A DNA stretch of 64,000 nt from Alphaproteobacteria bacterium. GTDB lineage: Bacteria > Pseudomonadota > Alphaproteobacteria > TMED109. Where the stretch lies: positions 1-64,000 of the forward strand of contig JAJDZX010000040.1 in NCBI GenBank assembly GCA_022824395.1, read 5' to 3'. This document shows positions 54,964-64,000 of this stretch, piece by piece (positions within the stretch are counted from its first letter, which is position 1; each line of letters begins with the position of its first letter). The notes under the pieces were generated by a model. It had not been told where the DNA came from, did not search any database, and saw nothing but the letters and a program-made list of their open reading frames with translations. Position numbers and translations under genes: made by a program.

Positions 54964-55631
54964 GATCGGAACAACCTCGTGTACTGGGTTTCGTGTTGCA
55001 TGGATGTCCAGTCGACGACGAGCGCCGCCGAGCCGATATCGTCGAGCGAGCGGGCGAGGGCGGTGCCGGCGGCCGCGAGCACATCGTCTTCGAGACCCGC
55101 CAGCACGCGCTGGCCGGCGACCTGGCCGAGCGGCACCAGCCGGATCCCGGCCGACACCAGGTTCGCGGCCAGCGCGTGCAGGTAGGCGGCAAGCCCGGCC
55201 CGGAGCGGGATGCCCTCGCGCGCGACGGCGGCGGCGACGCTGACCGGATACACCGGCGCCGGTCGCCCGTCCGTCGGGTTCACCCCGTCCCATGCCGCCA
55301 CGACGGTGTCCCGGAAGGCCCCGCCCTGGGCGGCGCTTTCGGCGGCGAGTTCGCAGGTGCCGCGCAGGGCGCGGCCCAGGTCGGCGATGGCCGCCAGACG
55401 GTCGGCATCGCCGGCGTGCACGGCCTGCCAGGCCTCGCGGTACAGGTCCGCATCGATCCGGGCGGAGCCGAAGCCGAGGATCCCGCGCACCCAGGTGGCC
55501 AGCGTATCCCCGTCGCGGACCAGGCCGGCCTCGACGGCGTACTCGATCCCGTGCGAGTACGCGTAGGCACCGACCGGGAAGGACGGACCGAGCCAGGTCA
55601 TCAGGCGCACGATACGGCGGTCGGCTTCCAT
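54960..55631 (-). CDS. ureF: Urease accessory protein UreF
   Basis: 223 aa, all-helical. Family markers are the start [20 protein letters not shown], then [10 protein letters not shown], and [20 protein letters not shown], followed by the C-terminal [14 protein letters not shown]. UreF bridges UreD and UreG in the nickel-insertion complex on apo-urease. It lies 9 bases after ureE and overlaps ureG by 4 bases. Confidence 0.96.
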
Positions 55632-55640
55632 GTCAGCGGC

Positions 55641-56108
55641 TTAGTCGCGGTCTGCCCGCGCCGGCGGGGCGGCGTGCGCGTACGCGCCCGGCTCCGGCGA
55701 GAACGGAGCTTGACGCCGCTCTGTGGTCGCGCCCAGCCCCTCCGCCATGGCCGCCAGCACGTGGTCGTCCTGGATCCGGAGGGCGCCGTCGGCGAGGACC
55801 TGCAGCGACGCATGGCGGTTGCCGATGTGCCAGGCGACCCGCGCCGCGTGGGCGGGCGACGAGCAGCGGAGATCGACCACCGGTTCATCGGCGGCCCGGA
55901 CCCGCACGGTCCCGCCGTCCGCCAGGGCCAGCCCGTCCCCGTCCTGCAGCCGGGACGGCGCCTCCAGGTCGAGGAGCAGGGGCTCGCCATCATCGGCGCG
56001 CAAGCGGGCCCGGCGACGCTGCCGGTCGTCGTGCCCGAGGGTCACCGTCGGCCCGTCCACCGGCGGCGTCCAGGCGCCGTGGCGCAGCACCGAGATGGCG
56101 TGTCGCAT
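55641..56108 (-). CDS. ureE: Urease accessory protein UreE
   Basis: 155 aa from the ATG at 56108. The N-terminal peptide-binding domain (VTLGHDDRQRRRARLRADDG, LLLDLEAPSRLQDGDGLALA) and the C-terminal nickel-binding domain (AWHIGNRHASLQVLADGALR with IQDDHVLAAMAEGLG) match UreE. The tail (FSPEPGAYAHAAPPARADRD) has only one histidine, so it lacks the His-rich end of some UreE proteins. UreE delivers nickel to UreG and the urease core. It lies 14 bases after ureC and 9 before ureF. Confidence 0.93.
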   Translation of the reverse strand: MRHAISVLRHGAWTPPVDGPTVTLGHDDRQRRRARLRADDGEPLLLDLEAPSRLQDGDGLALADGGTVRVRAADEPVVDLRCSSPAHAARVAWHIGNRHASLQVLADGALRIQDDHVLAAMAEGLGATTERRQAPFSPEPGAYAHAAPPARADRD

Positions 56109-56122
56109 CGCCGCCGGCCCGC

Positions 56123-57829
<1,707 letters not shown>

Positions 57830-57832
57830 GGC

Positions 57833-58144
57833 TCAGTCCTCCAGCGGGCCCTGGACCCGGGCGTTGAACCCCCGGACCACCCGGGCGCCGGCGTAGGGGA
57901 TCAGCCTGGCCTCGCGCTGCTGGCCCGGCTCGAAGCGCATCGCGGTCCCGGCGGGAATGTCGAGGCGCCGGCCCCGGGCGGCCGCGCGGTCGAACTCGAG
58001 GGCGGTGTTGACCTCGTAGAAGTGGTAGTGCGAGCCGACCTGGATGGGCCGGTCGCCGGTGTTGGCCACCGTGACCGTGACGGCCTCGGCCCCCGCGTTG
58101 AGGAGCAGCGTTCCGGGCGCGGTAATGATCTCACCGGGAATCAT
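57833..58144 (-). CDS. ureB: Urease beta subunit
   Basis: 103 aa, the usual size of a separate beta subunit. [20 protein letters not shown] opens the protein, followed by [20 protein letters not shown] and [20 protein letters not shown], all typical. It packs against the alpha subunit in the (abc)3 trimer. It starts 16 bases after ureA and ends 3 before ureC. Confidence 0.97.
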   Translation of the reverse strand: MIPGEIITAPGTLLLNAGAEAVTVTVANTGDRPIQVGSHYHFYEVNTALEFDRAAARGRRLDIPAGTAMRFEPGQQREARLIPYAGARVVRGFNARVQGPLED

Positions 58145-58160
58145 CGGCAGTCTCCCTGGC

Positions 58161-58463
58161 TCAGCGGATGGGCTGGTGCACCGTGACCAGCTTCGTGCCG
58201 TCGGGGAACGTGGCCTCGACCTGGATCTCGGGGATCATGTCGGCCACCCCTTCCATGACCTGATCGCGGCGCAGGACGCCGGTGCCGTCGCGCATCAGAT
58301 CGGCGACCGACGCCCCGTCCCGCGCCCCCTCGACGATGTAGTCGGTGATCAGGGCGACCGCCTCGGGATAGTTCAGCCGGACGCCGCGCTCGAACCGGCG
58401 GCGCGCCACGAGGGCCGCCATCGCGACGAGCAGCTTGTCCTTTTCCCGCGGTGAAAGGTTCAT
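58161..58463 (-). CDS. ureA: Urease gamma subunit
   Basis: 100 aa. [20 protein letters not shown], then [20 protein letters not shown] and [13 protein letters not shown], are the family landmarks. The gamma subunit is a structural part of the urease trimer. It is separate from ureB here, as in most alphaproteobacterial ureases. It lies 15 bases after ureD. Confidence 0.97.
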   Translation of the reverse strand: MNLSPREKDKLLVAMAALVARRRFERGVRLNYPEAVALITDYIVEGARDGASVADLMRDGTGVLRRDQVMEGVADMIPEIQVEATFPDGTKLVTVHQPIR

Positions 58464-58478
58464 GCAGGTTCTCCTGGA

Positions 58479-59339
58479 TCAGACGTGCCAGAGCCGGGGC
58501 AGGGCCGCGGCAAGGCCCGCGGCCTCGGCGCGGAACCCGGCCCAGAAGTCCGCGAACGCGGTCCGGACGGCGTCGCCGCGTGCCGCGAGCCAGCGTACGA
58601 CCAGCACACCGTTCACGACCGTGGCCCCGGCCCGCACGCCCGGCGGCAGGTCGGCGAGCAGCTGCCGGGCCAGCGGCTGCCGGGCGCCGGCGTCGTCGGC
58701 AGCGTAGACGGCGCAGGCGACGGCCCGGGCCCCGCCGAGGCCGGCCGGGTGGTCGAGGACGGCCGGCAGATCGTCCTCGACATGGAGCGCGTCCGCCCAG
58801 GCGAGGTCGCCGTTCCGGCGGACCTCCCAGGCCTCCCGGACCAGGCCCCGCGTCATCCGCTCGCCCGACGCGGTCCGTCCCAGCACCAGAAACTCGCCGG
58901 CCAGGACGCGGGCCCCGGCCGCCAGGCCGATGCGGACCCGCCGTCGCAGCCGCGCCCGGTCGAACAGGATGGTCTCCTGGGGCAGCCACTCGAGCCACGT
59001 CCCCGCGGCGGCCTGCAGGCGGACGTCGATCCGGCAGTCCGCGCCGCGCGAGCGGTACACCTTCTCCGCCGCCTGCGCGGCCACGACCGCGGCCGCCCCG
59101 TCGTCGACGGACACCGCGACGTCGATCCGGTCGCCGCCGACGAGGCCGCCCGACGTGGTCACGAGCGCCGCCAGCGGCGGTTCGCCGGCGGGCTGGGCCG
59201 GGAACAGGACGCGCATCGGGTCCCGCTGGTACAGGTGGCGCAGTGACGCCGGGCCGGCACCTGCGAAGGCGACCTCGGCCACGCCGTGGACGCCGGGGCC
59301 GGGCCGCGGCGGGTCAGACGGTGAGGCGTCGGCGGACAT
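58479..59339 (-). CDS. ureD: Urease accessory protein UreD
   Basis: 286 aa. LVTTSGGLVGGDRIDVAVSV, AQAAEKVYRSRG, WLEWLPQETILFDRARLRRR and ARVLAGEFLVLGRTASGERM are the UreD (UreH) blocks. UreD anchors UreF and UreG on apo-urease for nickel loading. Its start overlaps the end of urtE by 26 bases, so the urea transporter and urease genes are probably one transcript. ureA follows after 15 bases. Confidence 0.95.
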   Translation of the reverse strand: MSADASPSDPPRPGPGVHGVAEVAFAGAGPASLRHLYQRDPMRVLFPAQPAGEPPLAALVTTSGGLVGGDRIDVAVSVDDGAAAVVAAQAAEKVYRSRGADCRIDVRLQAAAGTWLEWLPQETILFDRARLRRRVRIGLAAGARVLAGEFLVLGRTASGERMTRGLVREAWEVRRNGDLAWADALHVEDDLPAVLDHPAGLGGARAVACAVYAADDAGARQPLARQLLADLPPGVRAGATVVNGVLVVRWLAARGDAVRTAFADFWAGFRAEAAGLAAALPRLWHV

Positions 59340-60009
59340 CGTCCTCCACCATGTCTTCGGACGTGCCCGACAGCACCACTTCCCCGCGCTCCATCACGAT
59401 GAAGTCGTCGGCCAGGTCGCGCGCGAATTCGAAGTACTGCTCGACCAGGAGGATGGCCATGTCGCCGCGCGCCGCCAGCGTCCGGATCACCCGCTCGATG
59501 TCCTTGATGATCGATGGCTGGATGCCCTCCGTCGGCTCGTCGAGCACGAGCAGCCGGGGCCGCATCACCAGCGCGCGGGCGATCGCCAGCTGCTGCTGCT
59601 GGCCGCCCGACAGGTCGCCGCCGCGGCGGCCGAGCATGTCCCGCAGGACGGGGAAGAGGTGGAAGATCTCGTCCGGGAGCGTGCGGGTCGGCCGGGGCAG
59701 CGAGGCGTACCCGGTGTAGAGGTTCTCGCGGACGCTGAGCAGCGGGAAGATCTCCCGCCCCTGGGGCACGTAGGCGATCCCGCGCGCCGCGCGCTGATAC
59801 GCGGCCAGCGACGTGATGTCGGCGTCCTCCCACACGATGCGCCCGGCGCTCACCATCTGCTGGCCGACGATGGCCCGGAGCAGCGTGGTCTTGCCCACGC
59901 CGTTCCGCCCCATCACGCAGGTGACCCGGCCCGGCGCCGCGCCCAGGCTGACCCGGCGCAACGCCTGGCTCGCCCCGTAGTGGAGATCGATGGCTTCGAC
60001 CCGCAGCAT
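59314..60009 (-). CDS. urtE: Urea ABC transporter ATP-binding protein UrtE
   Basis: 231 aa from the ATG at 60009. LivF-type ATPase: Walker A GRNGVGKTTLL, signature LSGGQQQQLAIARAL, Walker B RLLVLDEPTEGI and H-loop LVEQYFEFA. The LSGGQQQQL signature and TEGIQPSI are typical of UrtE. It powers high-affinity urea uptake with UrtD. It starts 2 bases after the urtD stop and overlaps ureD by 26 bases. Confidence 0.96.
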   Translation of the reverse strand: MLRVEAIDLHYGASQALRRVSLGAAPGRVTCVMGRNGVGKTTLLRAIVGQQMVSAGRIVWEDADITSLAAYQRAARGIAYVPQGREIFPLLSVRENLYTGYASLPRPTRTLPDEIFHLFPVLRDMLGRRGGDLSGGQQQQLAIARALVMRPRLLVLDEPTEGIQPSIIKDIERVIRTLAARGDMAILLVEQYFEFARDLADDFIVMERGEVVLSGTSEDMVEDDVRRRLTV

Positions 60010-60011
60010 GG

Positions 60012-60785
60012 CTAGCGCCCCAGGTACACCTCGACGACCCGCGCATCGTTCTGCACGGCATCGAGGGTCCCCTCGGCCAGGACCGCGCCCTCGTGCAGCA
60101 CGGTGACCCGGCAGTCCAGCCCCCGCACGAACGCCATGTCGTGCTCCACCACGACCACCGACCGCGTGCCCGCGATGCGGGTCAGCAGCGCCGCGGTCTG
60201 CTCGGTCTCCTCGTCGGTCATGCCGGCCGCCGGCTCGTCGACGAGCAGCAGCTCGGGGTCCTGCATGAGCAGCATGCCGATCTCGAGCCATTGCTTCTGG
60301 CCGTGAGACAGGTCGCCCGCGCGGCGTGTCCGGTGGGAGGCCAGGGCCGTGATCTCGAGCACCTGCTCGATCCGCTCGCGTGCACCGGCCCGGAGGCGGG
60401 CGAAGAGGCTCCCGAACACGCTGCGGTTGCCCGCGAGGGCCAGCTCGAGGTTGTCGAAGACGGTGTGTTCCTCGAACACGGTGGGCTTCTGGAACTTCCG
60501 GCCGATTCCGAGGTTGGCGATCGCCGCCTCGTCCAGCTGCGTGAGGTCGGTGCCGCCGTTGAACTCCACGCGGCCGCGGTCCGGGCGGGTCTTGCCCGTG
60601 ACCACGTCCATCATGGTCGTCTTCCCCGCTCCGTTCGGGCCGATGACGGCCCGGAGCTCGCCCACCTCCACGTAGAAGCTGAGATCGTCCAGCGCCTTGA
60701 AACCGTCGAAGGACACCGACACCCCGTCCAGGTACAGGATGGTGTCGTGCAGCTCCGGCCGGGCCTGGACGGAACCCGTGCTCAC
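60012..60785 (-). CDS. urtD: Urea ABC transporter ATP-binding protein UrtD
   Basis: 257 aa from a GTG coupled to the urtC stop (GTGA). LivG-type ATPase: Walker A GPNGAGKTTMMDVVTG, signature DLSHGQKQWLEIGM, Walker B ELLLVDEPAAGMTDEE and H-loop VVEHDMAFV. LSHGQKQWLEIGMLL is the UrtD-specific signature. It lies in the continuous urtA-urtE series. The frame remains open far upstream through urtC and urtB, but that part is antisense-like and not coding. Confidence 0.96.
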   Translation of the reverse strand: MSTGSVQARPELHDTILYLDGVSVSFDGFKALDDLSFYVEVGELRAVIGPNGAGKTTMMDVVTGKTRPDRGRVEFNGGTDLTQLDEAAIANLGIGRKFQKPTVFEEHTVFDNLELALAGNRSVFGSLFARLRAGARERIEQVLEITALASHRTRRAGDLSHGQKQWLEIGMLLMQDPELLLVDEPAAGMTDEETEQTAALLTRIAGTRSVVVVEHDMAFVRGLDCRVTVLHEGAVLAEGTLDAVQNDARVVEVYLGR

Positions 60786-61927
60786 GGGGCCGGCTCGGGG
60801 GACCGCCGCCGGCGCGGCCAGCGCCGCGCCCCCGCGCGGTTGAAGACCGGCACCGTCCCGACGATTCCCTTCGGCAGGAACAGGGTCACGGCGATGAACA
60901 GCCCCCCCAGGACGAACAGCCACATGTCGGGCAGGACGCCGGTGAAGACCGTCTTCGCGTAGTTGACGAGGATCGCGCCGAGCACGGCGCCGTACAGGGA
61001 GCCCCGCCCGCCGACCGCGACCCAGACCACGATCTCGATCGACGCCGCCGGCGCGAACTCGGACGGGTTGATGATGCCGACCTGCGGCACGTAGAGCGCC
61101 CCCGCCAGCCCGGCCAGCATGGCCGAGAGCACGAAGACGAAGAGCTTGTAGTGCTCGACCCGGTAGCCGAGGAACCGGACGCGGGCTTCGGCATCGCGCA
61201 CGGCGACCAGCACCCTGCCGGCCCGGCTGCGGACGACGAAGCGGCACAGCAGGTACGCGGCCGCGACCGCCACGGCGCTCGCGCAGAAGAGCGCGACGCG
61301 CGTGCTGTCGGCCTGCAGGCTGAAGCCCAGCAGGTCCTTGAAGTCGGTGAGCCCGTTGTTGCCGCCGAAACCCATGTCGTTGCGGAAGAACGCGAGCATC
61401 AGCGCGAACGTCATGGCCTGGGTGATGATCGAGAGGTAGACGCCGGTCACCCGCGAGCGGAACGCGAACCAGCCGAAGACCAGCGCCAGCGCCCCCGGTA
61501 CCAGCAGGGCCATCACCAGCGCGAACGGGAACCAGTCGAAGCCGTGCCAGTACCACGGCAGTTCCTGCCAGTCGAGGAACACCATGAAATCCGGCAGGAC
61601 CGGGTGTCCGTACACCCCCCGCTCCCCGATCTGGCGCATCATGTACATGCCCATGGCGTAGCCGCCGAGCGCGAAGAACGCGCCGTGGCCGAGGCTGAGC
61701 ACGCCGGCGTAGCCCCAGATCAGGTCGACGCTCAGGGCCAGCAGCGCAAACGTCAGGTACTTGCCCATCAGGCTGACGACATACGTGGGCACGTGCAGGG
61801 CGGAATCCGCGGGCAGCAGCAGGTTCGAGACCGGCACCGCCACGGCCGCCGCGAGCAGCACGGCCAGCAGGATCTGGCCGCCCCGGTTGCCGGCGAGAAG
61901 GTCCACGAGCACCGACCTGACCGGCAC
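60782..61927 (-). CDS. urtC: Urea ABC transporter permease UrtC
   Basis: 381 aa from a GTG, 3 bases after the urtB stop. LivM-type permease with about ten membrane helices. Family landmarks include LALSVDLIWGYAGVLSLGHG, AFFALGGYAMGMYMMRQIGE, AFFRNDMGFGGNNGLTDFKD and WVAVGGRGSLYGAVLGAILV. It forms the membrane channel with UrtB for urea. The FGGNNGLTDFK motif is characteristic of UrtC. Confidence 0.95.
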   Translation of the reverse strand: MPVRSVLVDLLAGNRGGQILLAVLLAAAVAVPVSNLLLPADSALHVPTYVVSLMGKYLTFALLALSVDLIWGYAGVLSLGHGAFFALGGYAMGMYMMRQIGERGVYGHPVLPDFMVFLDWQELPWYWHGFDWFPFALVMALLVPGALALVFGWFAFRSRVTGVYLSIITQAMTFALMLAFFRNDMGFGGNNGLTDFKDLLGFSLQADSTRVALFCASAVAVAAAYLLCRFVVRSRAGRVLVAVRDAEARVRFLGYRVEHYKLFVFVLSAMLAGLAGALYVPQVGIINPSEFAPAASIEIVVWVAVGGRGSLYGAVLGAILVNYAKTVFTGVLPDMWLFVLGGLFIAVTLFLPKGIVGTVPVFNRAGARRWPRRRRSPEPAP

Positions 61928-61930
61928 GGC

Positions 61931-63577
61931 TCAGCTCTCCACGGCCCGGCCCTTGAGGGCGAACAGGCCGCGCGGTCGCTTCTGGATGAACAGGATGATG
62001 GCCACCAACACCAGGATCTTGGCGAGCACCGCGCCGGCAAACGGCTCCAGGAACTTGTTGATGACCCCGAGGCTCATGGCGCCGACCAGCGTCCCCCAGA
62101 GGTTGCCGACCCCGCCGAAGACCACCACCATGAAACTGTCCACGATGTAGGCCTGTCCGAGGTTGGGGCTCACGTTGTCGATCTGGCTGAGCGCGACCCC
62201 GGCCACCCCGGCGATGCCCGCACCCAGCCCGAAGGTGGCCGCATCCACCCAGCCGGTCCGGATGCCCATGGACGACGCCATCGACCGGTTCTGGGTGACC
62301 GCGCGCATGTACAGCCCGAGCGCGGTCCGGCGCAGGACCAGCGCGATGGCCCCGACCACCAGCAGGCTGAAGACGATGATGGCGACCCGGTTGTAGGGCA
62401 GCACCAGGCCCGTCGCGGTCTCGAACGCCCCGCTCAGCCACGAGGGACTCGAGACCTCGCGGTTGGTGGGGCCGAATACCGTCCGGACCAGCTGCTGCAG
62501 GATCAGGCTCAGCCCCCAGGTGGCGAGCAGGGTCTCGAACGGCCGCCCGTAGAGCCAGCGGATGACGCCGCGCTCGATCGCGACCCCGGCGGCGCCCGCC
62601 ACCAGGAAGGCGGCCGGCACGGCCACCGCCAGGGAATAGTCGAGACCGCCCGGGGCGAGGTCGCGGAAGATGTCCTGGACCACGAAGGTCGTGTAGGCGC
62701 CAAGCATCACCAGCTCGCCGTGAGCCATGTTGATCACGCCCATCACCCCGAAGGTGATGGCGAGCCCCACCGCGGCCAGCAGCAGGACCGAACCCAGGCT
62801 GAGGCCCTGGAAGATCGCGCCCAGCAGGTTCCAGAAGGCAAGATCGCGCTCGACGGCCTCCAGCGCCGTCGCCGCCGCCGCCCGCACCTCGGCGTCCGCT
62901 TCGCCTTCCTGGCTGAGGCTCGCGAGCAGCGACCGGACTTCCGGGAGCGCCGAATCGGCGAGGCGTGCCACGGCCGCCAGCCGGACGTCCGGCGGGAATT
63001 CCGGATTGCTCTCGATGGCCGCCTTGGCGAGCGTCAGCTGATCGAGCAGGCCCGCGTCCTCTTCCCGGGCGATCGCCTGCTCCACCGTCTCGAGCGCGCC
63101 CGCGTCCCGGGCCGCGAACACCGCCGCCGCCGCCTGCGCGCGCTGGCGCGGATCGCTGGAGAGCAGCGTCAGGCCCCCGAGCGCGGCCCTGATCACGCCT
63201 CGCAGGCGATTGTTGACCTTGACCTTCTTGAGTTCTTTCTTCTTGGCATCGCCGACCGCCGTGCCGTCGGCGGCGTCGGTCAGCGCGTACACCTTGCCGG
63301 TCTTGTCGCCGATGACGATGGAGCCGTCGGCCTTGCGGACGAACAGCTGGCCCTTCGCCATGGCCTCGAGAACCGGGATGGCCCTCGGGTGTCCGGTCGC
63401 GGCGAGCACCTCGACGCCGACCGCGCGCTCCTTGTAGCTCTCGGCCGCCAATCCCTGGAGCGCTTCCTCCAGCGTGGCCGCCTGGCCCGCCGGCGCGCCG
63501 CCGGCAACGGCCGCGAGGAACGCGATGCCCGACAGCAGGGCAGCCGGGGACGGCAGGGCGAAACCGCGTGTCGGCAT
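61931..63577 (-). CDS. urtB: Urea ABC transporter permease UrtB
   Basis: 548 aa from the ATG at 63577. It has a signal peptide (MPTRGFALPSPAALLSGIAF) and a long N-terminal extracytoplasmic region (~35-245) rich in short helical repeats (GHPRAIPVLEAMAKGQLFVR), usual for UrtB. The LivH-type permease domain follows, with LGSVLLLAAVGLAITFGVMG, VINMAHGELVMLGAYTTFVV and NVSPNLGQAYIVDSFMVVVF. It pairs with UrtC. urtA lies 122 bases upstream. Confidence 0.95.
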   Translation of the reverse strand: MPTRGFALPSPAALLSGIAFLAAVAGGAPAGQAATLEEALQGLAAESYKERAVGVEVLAATGHPRAIPVLEAMAKGQLFVRKADGSIVIGDKTGKVYALTDAADGTAVGDAKKKELKKVKVNNRLRGVIRAALGGLTLLSSDPRQRAQAAAAVFAARDAGALETVEQAIAREEDAGLLDQLTLAKAAIESNPEFPPDVRLAAVARLADSALPEVRSLLASLSQEGEADAEVRAAAATALEAVERDLAFWNLLGAIFQGLSLGSVLLLAAVGLAITFGVMGVINMAHGELVMLGAYTTFVVQDIFRDLAPGGLDYSLAVAVPAAFLVAGAAGVAIERGVIRWLYGRPFETLLATWGLSLILQQLVRTVFGPTNREVSSPSWLSGAFETATGLVLPYNRVAIIVFSLLVVGAIALVLRRTALGLYMRAVTQNRSMASSMGIRTGWVDAATFGLGAGIAGVAGVALSQIDNVSPNLGQAYIVDSFMVVVFGGVGNLWGTLVGAMSLGVINKFLEPFAGAVLAKILVLVAIILFIQKRPRGLFALKGRAVES

Positions 63578-63699
63578 GGCGGCAGGTGTCCGGACGTTGG
63601 ACGCCGGCCAGCGGCCGGCGCGAGAGGGCAGAGAACAATTGCGCCCGTCCCGGTCAGGGCGGCAGGGAGGCCCCCGCCGCCCCGGACCGGGTGCGCAGC

Positions 63700-64000
63700 C
63701 TACATGTCGACGGTGTCGCCGAACTTCGGAGCCTCGCAGTTGCCGCAGACCCACGGGAAGGTCCAGTCGGCGGTCAGCTTCGCGCTCTCGGGAATGAAGT
63801 CCGACCAGGCGTCACCCTTGACCACGCCCTCGGTTTCCCAGACCGTCTCGAACTGGCCGTCGGACTGGATTTCGCCGATGAGCACCGGCTTCGACAGGTG
63901 GTGGTTGGTGTTCATTACGGCGACGCCGCCGGACAGGTTCCTGAAGGTCTGGCCGTACATGGCCTGCCGGACGGCATCGACCTCGACCGTGCCGGCCTGC
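63700..64000 (-). CDS. urtA: Urea ABC transporter substrate-binding protein UrtA, C-terminal end (cut by window edge)
   Basis: About the last 99 residues are present. VEVDAVRQAMYGQTFRNLSG, GVAVMNTNHHLSKPVLIGEI and QSDGQFETVWETEG followed by DWTFPWVCGNCEAPKFGDTV match UrtA, the periplasmic urea receptor. A CGNC pair near the end is typical of the family. It is the first gene of the urt-ure series; its start lies beyond the right edge. Confidence 0.94.
   Translation of the reverse strand, partial: QAGTVEVDAVRQAMYGQTFRNLSGGVAVMNTNHHLSKPVLIGEIQSDGQFETVWETEGVVKGDAWSDFIPESAKLTADWTFPWVCGNCEAPKFGDTVDM

Noticed and set aside
60786-63638. Upstream extension of the urtD frame giving a protein above 1200 residues
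   Set aside because: The extension overlaps urtC and urtB, both well supported. Only the last 257 codons encode UrtD.

Overview
This is a GC-rich (roughly two thirds G+C or more) chromosomal segment that looks alphaproteobacterial. The evidence is a fused YlxR/L7Ae gene in a nusA-ylxR-infB operon, a metK-trmB pair, a DUF2794 gene, the ctaC-ctaD-ctaB-small ORF-ctaG-ctaE-DUF983-SURF1-thrC-M16 peptidase-acetyltransferase order, a zinc-free 41-residue L36, and zapA next to the 5-FTHF cyclo-ligase gene. Many genes overlap by 4 bases (ATGA or GTGA), which suggests compact, translationally coupled operons. The species cannot be named; an uncultured or host-associated lineage is possible.

Layout. 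0-3 kb: infB (5' part), ylxR and nusA on the minus strand; rimP, usual in this operon, is not there. 3.7-6 kb: a vapBC toxin-antitoxin pair, a gene-poor stretch and a small coiled-coil membrane protein. 6.1-14.5 kb: tRNA-Leu(CAA), DUF2794, a thioesterase, a SLOG-type molybdenum-carrier-like gene, guaA, a TPR protein, guaB, rlmE, frmA and a D-threonine-aldolase-like gene. 14.8-19.8 kb: metK-trmB followed by a second toxin-antitoxin pair, DinB, a third pair and a GNAT protein. 20-26 kb: a probable pseudoprotease, a Tat-exported intradiol dioxygenase, the glycolate oxidase genes glcD-glcE-glcF and rpmJ. 26-29 kb: a membrane protein, an enolase-superfamily dehydratase and an MFS exporter. 29-34 kb: a YmdB-type phosphodiesterase, fau, a candidate 6S RNA, zapA, an orphan TRAP receptor and a FAD oxidoreductase. 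34-45.8 kb: the cytochrome c oxidase structural and assembly genes running into thrC, an M16 peptidase, an acetyltransferase and a SAF-domain oxidoreductase.

46.0-48.1 kb holds the most striking locus: a Rieske oxygenase of the DAF-36/Neverland (cholesterol 7-desaturase) type, overlapping by 11 bases a gene closely resembling eukaryotic sterol C-24 methyltransferase (ERG6/SMT). No sterol-synthesis genes (squalene epoxidase, oxidosqualene cyclase) lie in the window, so remodelling of acquired sterols is one reasonable hypothesis. After it come an amidohydrolase and nnrS, then a decayed island (50.6-52.0 kb) with fragments of a DUF4143 ATPase, a tyrosine recombinase and an Mrr-like protein beside an intact higBA pair. 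The right end has algH, an SDR gene and a long minus-strand urea operon, urtA-B-C-D-E followed by ureD-A-B-C-E-F-G, combining urea uptake and hydrolysis.

The two halves of the usual metK-trmB-rimP-nusA-ylxR-infB neighbourhood lie about 12 kb apart on opposite strands, and each broken end abuts a toxin-antitoxin pair. Together with higBA, the window has four toxin-antitoxin modules, each with an inverted repeat upstream that could be its operator (weak for the second).
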